8,269 bases of DNA from an uncultured Bacteroidales bacterium (GTDB taxonomy: Bacteria > Bacteroidota > Bacteroidia > Bacteroidales > UBA932), in assembly GCA_900317065.1 (NCBI GenBank), contig ONFK01000061.1, forward strand, positions 1 to 8,269. Direction: 5' to 3'. The position numbers and the translations under genes are program-made. The notes under the pieces were generated by a model. It worked only from the letters and a program-made list of their open reading frames with translations. It searched no databases and was not told the origin of the DNA. Position 1 is the stretch's first letter. Every line of letters begins with the position of its first letter. This document shows, in pieces, positions 1 through 4,354 of this stretch.

Positions 1-513
1 GTCCATCGTGTCGTTGATGTAGGCCTGGGCCTCGGTGCGGGCCTCCGCCTTCAGGTTTTCTACAAGCATGTTCTTGGCCTCGGCCGCGGTCATCCCGGCT
101 ATGGTCTCAAGCTGCTTGTTGACCTGTGCGGTAAGGCGGTCGCATTCTTCCTGCCTGCGCTCCAGATTCTCCATCTGGGCACGCACCTGACCGCGGGCGC
201 TTTCGATTTCGTGCTGCTTGCGGCCGAGTTCGCTGGCCTGCTGACCAAGTTGCGACTCCTTGTTGTGCACGGCGTTTTCACGCTCCTGCAACTGCTTGTT
301 CTTATTGCTGATATAGTCTTCGTGTTCGCTCTTTAGCTGGAGGAACTTCTCTTTCGCCTGCAGAATCTTCTGCTGCTTGATCTGCTCTGCTTCGAGTTCC
401 GCCTTCTGGATGATGGCTTCGCCACGCCCCTTCACCGAGGCTTTGTGGACGAGTATGTAAACGGCCAGGGCCACTATGGCGCCTGCTAATGCCGACAATA
501 GGTATAACAACAT
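1..513 (-). CDS. rny: Ribonuclease Y, N-terminal part (runs off window)
   Basis: The 171 codons visible encode the membrane anchor and coiled coil of RNase Y, the membrane-bound endoribonuclease that starts mRNA decay in many bacteria. Residues 1-22 form a hydrophobic helix (MLLYLLSALAGAIVALAVYI). A long charged, Glu/Lys/Gln-rich coiled coil follows from about residue 25 to 140. The last visible stretch (GMTAAEAKNMLVENLKAEAR) matches the family's region just before the KH domain. The KH and HD catalytic domains lie beyond position 1, so catalytic residues cannot be checked. The ATG at 513-511 is chosen because it sits directly before the transmembrane helix; no convincing Shine-Dalgarno sequence precedes it. 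The gene lies downstream of zapA and a strong terminator, so it needs its own promoter or read-through. A T-rich stretch (TTTTG, 18 nt, TATATATA) is close by but not a good consensus promoter. Identification is from remembered family features. Confidence 0.92.
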   Translation of the reverse strand, partial: MLLYLLSALAGAIVALAVYILVHKASVKGRGEAIIQKAELEAEQIKQQKILQAKEKFLQLKSEHEDYISNKNKQLQERENAVHNKESQLGQQASELGRKQHEIESARGQVRAQMENLERRQEECDRLTAQVNKQLETIAGMTAAEAKNMLVENLKAEARTEAQAYINDTMD

Positions 514-535
514 ATATATAGTGTTTTAGTATGTC

Positions 536-572
536 AAACAAAACAGCATCCGCATTCAACATGCAGATGCTG
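536..572 (-). terminator. Intrinsic terminator between the zapA/6S-like unit and rny
   Basis: On the minus strand a 12-bp stem (572-561 with 555-544, one G·U wobble) closes a 5-nt loop and is followed by TTTTGTTT. This is a textbook rho-independent terminator. It lies downstream of the 6S-like RNA, which has its own terminal stem and U5 tract, so the two may act as tandem terminators ahead of rny. Confidence 0.85.
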
Positions 573-576
573 TATG

Positions 577-733
577 AAAAACCGTCAGTCCATAGCAGAA
601 AATAATTTCTGTAAGATTTGGGCTCCGGTCCGTATCTGGCTTCCTGTCAGGCAGGCCTGCCATCCTCGGCACGAGTACACCCGGTTCCGTGGAACTTGTT
701 TTGTTTCAGCAAGGACGGACTAACGGTCGGGTT
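577..733 (-). ncRNA. ssrS: Candidate 6S RNA (ssrS-like)
   Basis: About 155 nt downstream of zapA can fold into the outline of 6S RNA, the RNA that mimics an open promoter and binds housekeeping RNA polymerase. Seen directly: an 11-bp closing stem (727-717 with 591-581, one G·U) running straight into UUUUU (581-577). Inside it is a large unpaired bubble whose 3' strand carries a small perfect hairpin (CAGAAA 611-606 with TTTCTG 601-596, loop TTAT). Above that is an irregular apical arm: CCGG 684-681 with 628-625, GUGU 680-677 with AUAC 635-632, UGGC 662-659 with GCCA 640-637, and CCUG 655-652 with CAGG 646-643. A 3'-strand hairpin in the central bubble is a recognised 6S trait, and ssrS next to zapA is established in enterobacteria. 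The 5' strand of the closing stem overlaps the last zapA codons and its TAG, so the 5' end is uncertain. It could instead be a zapA 3'UTR structure. Confidence 0.55.
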
Positions 734-1013
734 CTGTTTTTTTCAGATACTCGGAAAGATCGCCGGCCAGCTTCGCGCCTTCGGCAGTGAGTTGATTGCA
801 TTTCTTGATGGCGTCGTACTTGTAAACGGTCTGCGTCAAAGTAACGAAAAGCAGGATTTCAACCAGGTCCTTGTCCGGATACTTTGCCGTGTAGCGGTCC
901 AGCATCCTGTTGATGTCATCCGCCGCCTGGCGCATCGACTGCTCCATGTCGGCAGAATTCGCCTTGAGTTGAAACGGCCTTCCAGCTATGAGCAGGTTCA
1001 CTTTCTGTTCCAT
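720..1013 (-). CDS. zapA: Cell division protein ZapA
   Basis: The 97-residue product fits ZapA, the small dimeric protein that binds FtsZ and bundles its protofilaments at the division ring in the cytoplasm. An N-terminal beta-rich segment (VNLLIAGRPFQLKA, about 4-17) precedes the typical helix with ADMEQSMRQAADDINRMLDR (about 21-40). A long helix that forms the dimer coiled coil follows (DLVEILLFVTLTQTVYKYD, about 49-67). The ATG at 1013-1011 is preferred: it lies 1 nt after the stop of the upstream gene and gives the normal MEQKVNLLIAG start. A longer version would need a TTG at 1025 inside the upstream gene. The 1-nt spacing indicates translational coupling with the coiled-coil gene before it. 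The last codons and TAG double as one strand of the closing stem of the 6S-like RNA. Confidence 0.9.
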   Translation of the reverse strand: MEQKVNLLIAGRPFQLKANSADMEQSMRQAADDINRMLDRYTAKYPDKDLVEILLFVTLTQTVYKYDAIKKCNQLTAEGAKLAGDLSEYLKKTEPDR

Positions 1014-1014
1014 A

Positions 1015-1284
1015 TCAAGCTTCAAGCAATTCTATACACTTGTCAATTTCCGCAATCAGTTTGGTCAAGCGGCGCTTGGCTTCGGGGTTCCCGCCCTCTG
1101 CGGCAAACGCACTTGTAAGCCTCTGATTGTCTATCTGTCTGTTCAAATCAGCAATCTGCTTTTTGCAGGATTCCAACTCGCCTTTGCTCGCTGCCAGAAG
1201 TTCCTCGGCATCCGCGGCGCGCTTCTTTTCACCTTCATACAGGGCGATCAGACGGTTTACGTATGTGCGGACATCTTCGAGCAT
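1015..1284 (-). CDS. Small coiled-coil protein encoded before ZapA
   Basis: An 89-residue, highly charged, mostly helical protein. Residues about 8-53 (VNRLIALYEGEKKRAADAEE and on through the QIDNQR segment) look like a continuous coiled coil. A short Ala/Gly-rich break (SAFAAEGGNP, about 58-67) is followed by a second helix ending IDKCIELLEA. It has no signal peptide or membrane segment, so it is probably cytoplasmic. I do not recognise a named family. I recall small unannotated coiled-coil genes before zapA in other Bacteroidota but could not verify this here. Size, coiled coil and tight coupling to zapA suggest a division-linked partner, perhaps comparable in role to ZapB, but that is inference. 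The ATG at 1284 is chosen over a TTG at 1290. A TATTTTTG promoter element lies 28 nt upstream of the start. Confidence 0.75.
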   Translation of the reverse strand: MLEDVRTYVNRLIALYEGEKKRAADAEELLAASKGELESCKKQIADLNRQIDNQRLTSAFAAEGGNPEAKRRLTKLIAEIDKCIELLEA

Positions 1285-1312
1285 AAACAAAGGTTCTTGG
1301 ACCTACAGAGTA

Positions 1313-1320
1313 CAAAAATA
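1313..1320 (-). promoter_or_regulatory. Promoter -7 element for the coiled-coil/zapA unit
   Basis: TATTTTTG on the minus strand matches the Bacteroidota -7 consensus TAnnTTTG exactly. No clean -33 TTTG is found 19-21 nt upstream; the spacer contains the terminator of the preceding gene. Transcription would begin near 1306-1310, giving a leader of roughly 20-25 nt before the ATG at 1284. Confidence 0.55.
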
Positions 1321-1321
1321 G

Positions 1322-1341
1322 TAAAAAAACGCAAAATGCGT
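1322..1341 (-). terminator. Intrinsic terminator after the CNNM/CBS gene
   Basis: On the minus strand ACGCA (1341-1337), loop TTT, TGCGT (1333-1329) is followed by an unbroken T run to 1323. It lies 18 nt after the stop codon of the CNNM/CBS gene. The stem is short (5 bp) but the U tract is strong. It directly abuts the promoter element of the next unit. Confidence 0.65.
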
Positions 1342-1358
1342 CAGTTTTATCCAAATTT

Positions 1359-2438
1359 TCAAGCCTTTTCCGCAGGAATGCTGACCTTGCGATAGCGCTT
1401 CTGGCGCTTTTTCCAGCGCTCCTTGGCATATTCCTGCATGTCGCTCACCTCATCCATTTCGTCCATTATCTCCAGTCCGAAAATGGTTTCAATGATATCT
1501 TCCAGGGTCAAGATCCCCTCGAAGCAGCCATAGTCGTCTATGATTAGGGCCATCTGCTCGCGGCTCTTAAGGAGCTTCTCCCAGATGTCCGCCAGCGAAG
1601 TCTCTTCGTTGAAGAAGGAGATGTCCCTGCGGAGGTCCTTGAGTTTCTTGCTGAACTTGTCCTCCGCCAGATCCTCCAGGGCATCGTCGCGGAGGATATA
1701 TCCGGTGATGTATTCAGGGCTCTCGGCATAGACGGGGATACGGGAGTGATGCTCGAACTCGTCGGCCTCGAAATACTCCTTGAGCGTCATCGACTCGGGT
1801 GCGACGGAGCACACCACGCGTGGCGTCATCGCCTCGTAAGCCTTGACGTTGTCTAGCTTGATGATATTCTGGATGACTTTGTTCTCGCTGCGGTCGATGA
1901 CCCCCTCTTCCTCTCCCACGTTTGCAAGGGCCGAAACTTCCTCGCGGCTGACCGAGGCTTCTTCTTCGTCTCCCGCGAAACGGCTGCCCACGAAGCGCAT
2001 CAGTTCGACGAACGGGTACATAACGACCTGCAGTATGGAGATGCCCCTGGTGGTAAAGCCCATCAGGCTGCGGTATTTGCTGGTGCCTATGGTCTTGGGA
2101 ATGATCTCGGAACAGACGAGGATGAGGATGGTGGTGAGTGCGGACATCCATCCCACCCAGTAACTGCCGAAGGCCTTTGCCGTCAGCACGCCCACGAGCG
2201 ATGCGCCGAAGGTGTTGGCGATGGTGTTCATCGCCAGGATGGCGGCTATGGGGCGGTCTATGTCCGTCTTGTATTTCTTGAAAAGAGTTGCCGGCTTGTA
2301 TCCTTCTTCTTCACGCATGATGATGTAGGAAAGAGGAGTGGACATCAGCACGGACTCGAGGATTGAGCACAGAAACGAAATCCCGACCGTCAGGAAGAGG
2401 TCGAGAAGCAATAGGAAAATGATAGTTGCCTGTGTCAT
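1359..2438 (-). CDS. CNNM/CBS-domain membrane protein (CorC/HlyC-like), short form
   Basis: A 359-residue inner-membrane protein of the CNNM (DUF21) family, linked in other bacteria to Mg2+/Co2+ export and resistance. Hydrophobic segments lie at about 5-27, 62-87, 93-114 and 128-152, with the family motifs NTIANT (71-76) and SEIIPK (110-115). An acidic linker (157-160) leads to MTPR (204-207). A CBS pair follows: first CBS about 205-262 with the hallmark SRIPVY (232-237), second about 268-325 with IDDYGCFEGILTLEDIIETI. The protein ends in a basic tail (KERWKKRQKRYRK). It lacks the roughly 80-residue CorC_HlyC domain that follows the CBS pair in the usual 420-450-residue members. The start at 2438 places the first membrane helix at the N-terminus. 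It has its own promoter and terminator, so it appears monocistronic. The transported ion is not determinable, and the old 'hemolysin' label should not be read as toxin activity. Confidence 0.88.
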   Translation of the reverse strand: MTQATIIFLLLLDLFLTVGISFLCSILESVLMSTPLSYIIMREEEGYKPATLFKKYKTDIDRPIAAILAMNTIANTFGASLVGVLTAKAFGSYWVGWMSALTTILILVCSEIIPKTIGTSKYRSLMGFTTRGISILQVVMYPFVELMRFVGSRFAGDEEEASVSREEVSALANVGEEEGVIDRSENKVIQNIIKLDNVKAYEAMTPRVVCSVAPESMTLKEYFEADEFEHHSRIPVYAESPEYITGYILRDDALEDLAEDKFSKKLKDLRRDISFFNEETSLADIWEKLLKSREQMALIIDDYGCFEGILTLEDIIETIFGLEIMDEMDEVSDMQEYAKERWKKRQKRYRKVSIPAEKA

Positions 2439-2448
2439 AAATATCTTT

Positions 2449-2481
2449 CAAAGATAGCAATATTTTTTCACATAAGCACAA
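2449..2481 (-). promoter_or_regulatory. Promoter of the CNNM/CBS gene
   Basis: On the minus strand TATCTTTG (2456-2449) matches TAnnTTTG exactly. TTG (2481-2479) lies 22 nt upstream as a possible -33 element. Only 10 nt separate the -7 element from the ATG, so the 5' leader is at most a few nucleotides. The -7 element is half of the palindrome ATCTTTGAAAGAT. Confidence 0.65.
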
Positions 2482-2486
2482 GACTG

Positions 2487-2519
2487 CCCTGCATCCGCGA
2501 TATTCACGGATGCTCAGGG
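2487..2519 (-). terminator. Stable hairpin after the AraC-type gene, possible terminator
   Basis: On the minus strand CCCT (2519-2516), a 2-nt bulge and a 9-bp stem (2513-2505 with 2499-2491, one G·U) enclose a 5-nt AATAT loop and close with AGGG (2490-2487): 13 paired positions in all. It lies 20 nt after the AraC-type stop codon. There is no U tract, so it is a non-canonical terminator or a 3'-end stabilising hairpin. It fills the 100-nt gap together with the next promoter. Confidence 0.45.
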
Positions 2520-2538
2520 AACGTGGGGCGGGCGGCTG

Positions 2539-2967
2539 TTACTTCACTTCACGGCCGCGCTGGCACTCACGCTGCCACTCGCTTGGGGTGTATCCGTACA
2601 TTTCCTTGAACTGGCGGCGGAAGTTGCACTTGTCCATTATCCCGACACGGTTTGCTACCAGGATGAGCTTCATCCATGGATTCTCGTTGATCAGACGTCT
2701 GGCCTCCTCGAGGCGAAGGCGCTTTCGGACAGTGGAGAAACGGCTTCCCACTACGGTAGAGAAGAAGTAGGACAGTTCCTCTTCGGAAACCCCGAATTCT
2801 TCGGCGATGGACGCGAGAGGAGCATCGGGCCTGCAGAACTTCTTCTCCGCTACCCACAGGTTGAATTTCCTGGCGATCCTCTGGTTTACCATGCGCTGGG
2901 ACGGCTCCGAATTGCCGGAGTAGAAATGAACGAGCAACTCGATCATTTTCGAAAGAATTTTTTTCAT
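2539..2967 (-). CDS. AraC-family HTH protein without a sensor domain
   Basis: A 142-residue protein consisting almost only of the AraC/XylS DNA-binding domain. A 48-residue helical N-terminus (MKKILSKMIELLVHFYSGN) replaces the usual ligand-binding domain. The first helix-turn-helix is about 50-71 (LASIAEEFGVSEEELSYFF), the linker helix about 79-95 (TVRKRLRLEEARRLINE), and the second helix-turn-helix about 101-121. The second ends in the family signature region NFRRQFKEMYGYTPSEWQ (115-132). A short basic tail closes the protein. There is no membrane segment, so it is a cytoplasmic DNA-binding protein. The target and signal are unknown. It is transcribed divergently from ffh across 64 bp, but proximity alone does not make ffh its target. 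No clean TAnnTTTG element is visible before its ATG. The usual family length is about 250-300 residues. Confidence 0.85.
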   Translation of the reverse strand: MKKILSKMIELLVHFYSGNSEPSQRMVNQRIARKFNLWVAEKKFCRPDAPLASIAEEFGVSEEELSYFFSTVVGSRFSTVRKRLRLEEARRLINENPWMKLILVANRVGIMDKCNFRRQFKEMYGYTPSEWQRECQRGREVK

Positions 2968-2991
2968 AAGTTTTTAGTGTTGGTTAATGTA

Positions 2992-3023
2992 TTCGCGAGA
3001 TTCGCAAATTTTGAGTATTTTTG
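2992..3023 (+). promoter_or_regulatory. Promoter of ffh
   Basis: TATTTTTG (3016-3023) matches the TAnnTTTG -7 consensus. TTCG (2992-2995), one mismatch from TTTG, lies 20 nt upstream. The element ends 8 nt before the ATG at 3032, giving a very short leader. It also rules out the longer reading frame from the ATG at 2987, which would start upstream of the promoter. Confidence 0.65.
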
Positions 3024-3031
3024 TACCCGTT

Positions 3032-4354
3032 ATGTTCGAAAATTTATCCGAAAGGCTTGAAAAGTCCTTCAAAATCCTGAAGGGAGAAGGCAAAATAACT
3101 GAAGTAAACGTCGCTGAAACGCTCAAGGACGTCCGCAGGGCGCTCCTGGACGCCGACGTAAACTATAAAGTGGCGAAGGAATTCTGCGAGAAGGTGAAGA
3201 CCAAGGCCATAGGCACGGGAGTGCTGACCGCGGTCAAGCCGCAGCAGATGATGGTCAAGATTGTCCACGACGAACTGGCTGATTTCATGGGCAGCGACGC
3301 CTCCGAAATCAACGTCAAGGGCAACCCCGCCGTAGTGCTGGTCGCCGGCCTGAACGGTTCCGGAAAGACCACGTTCAGCGGCAAGCTCGCCCTCTGGCTG
3401 AAGCGCAAGGGCGTAAAGGTGATGCTCGCGGCCTGCGACACCTTCCGCCCCGCCGCCATCGACCAGTTGAAGACCCTTGCGGAGCAGATCCAGGTGCCGG
3501 TGTTCTCCATCGAAGGAGAGAAGGCCCCTGTGAAGGTGGCGAAAGCCGCCATCTCCCAGGGCGGCCAGCAGGGATACAGCGTGATCATCGTCGATACAGC
3601 AGGCCGCCTCAGCGTCGACCAGGAGTTGATGGACGAGATCCGCACAATGAACGAGGCCGTCAAACCTACCGAGAGCCTTTTCGTGGTGGATGCCATGACG
3701 GGACAGGATGCAGTCGCATCGGCCCTCGCCTTCAACGATGCCATCGACTATGACGGAGTTGTGCTGACCAAGCTCGACGGCGACACCCGCGGCGGTGCGG
3801 CCCTTTCCATCAAGGCGGTCACCGGCAAACCCATCAAGTTCGTGTCGACAGGCGAGAAGATGGAGGCCCTGGACCTCTTCTACCCCGCCCGAATCGCGGA
3901 CCGCATCCTGGGAATGGGCGACGTCGTTTCGCTCGTCGAGAAGGCCCAGCAGGCTGTCGACGAGAAAGAATTGCGCGAAACCCGCAAGAAACTCGCCAAG
4001 AACCAGTTCAACCTGAACGACTTCTACAATCAGATACAGCAGGTCCGCAAGATGGGAGACATCAAGGACCTTGCGTCGATGATCCCCGGCATGGGCAAGG
4101 CGATGAAGGATATCGACATCGACAACGACAAGGCCTTCAAGAGCACCGAGGCCATCTATCACTCGATGACGCCCTACGAGCGCGAGCATCCCGAAGCCAT
4201 AAACGGAAGCCGCCGCCGCAGAATAGCTGCCGGCAGCGGTACTTCGGTGGAGGATGTCAACAAACTGCTCAAGCAGTTCGAAGGATCCCGCAAGATGATG
4301 AAGATGGCCGTGGACGGATCCCTCGCCCAGCGGCTCAAGAATTTCCGGGGCTAG
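3032..4354 (+). CDS. ffh: Signal recognition particle GTPase Ffh
   Basis: A 440-residue SRP54 homologue, normal length for bacteria. With 4.5S RNA it binds hydrophobic signal sequences on ribosomes and docks with FtsY to deliver membrane proteins to SecYEG. The N domain is about 1-95. The G domain follows with P-loop GLNGSGKT (106-113), DTFRPAA (136-142), DTAGR (188-192) and TKLDGD (246-251), then the linker motif RILGMGDV. The M domain is about 300-440, with MIPGMGKAMK and the RNA-binding motif NGSRRRRIAAGSGTS (391-405). The start at 3032 (MFENLSERLEK) is chosen over 2987 because a promoter element overlaps the extra segment and the family starts here. One departure: motif I has Asn108 where Ffh normally has Gln, as in its partner FtsY. 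The gene ends by overlapping the opposing nucleotidase gene. Confidence 0.97.
   Translation: MFENLSERLEKSFKILKGEGKITEVNVAETLKDVRRALLDADVNYKVAKEFCEKVKTKAIGTGVLTAVKPQQMMVKIVHDELADFMGSDASEINVKGNPAVVLVAGLNGSGKTTFSGKLALWLKRKGVKVMLAACDTFRPAAIDQLKTLAEQIQVPVFSIEGEKAPVKVAKAAISQGGQQGYSVIIVDTAGRLSVDQELMDEIRTMNEAVKPTESLFVVDAMTGQDAVASALAFNDAIDYDGVVLTKLDGDTRGGAALSIKAVTGKPIKFVSTGEKMEALDLFYPARIADRILGMGDVVSLVEKAQQAVDEKELRETRKKLAKNQFNLNDFYNQIQQVRKMGDIKDLASMIPGMGKAMKDIDIDNDKAFKSTEAIYHSMTPYEREHPEAINGSRRRRIAAGSGTSVEDVNKLLKQFEGSRKMMKMAVDGSLAQRLKNFRG

Noticed and set aside
650..661. The perfect palindrome GGCAGGCCTGCC as a protein-binding site
   Set aside because: It falls in the apical arm of the predicted RNA, where self-pairing explains it at least as well; no repeat of it is seen elsewhere in the window.
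1014..1025. A TTG start for zapA at 1025
   Set aside because: The ATG at 1013 sits 1 nt after the upstream stop and gives the usual ZapA N-terminus; the TTG would overlap the previous gene.
618..1118. A 166-codon plus-strand open frame across zapA and the 6S-like region
   Set aside because: It crosses two real minus-strand elements and lacks a promoter; its composition is not protein-like.
2987..3031. A 15-residue N-terminal extension of Ffh from the ATG at 2987
   Set aside because: The TATTTTTG promoter element lies within it, and the Ffh family begins at MFENLSERL.
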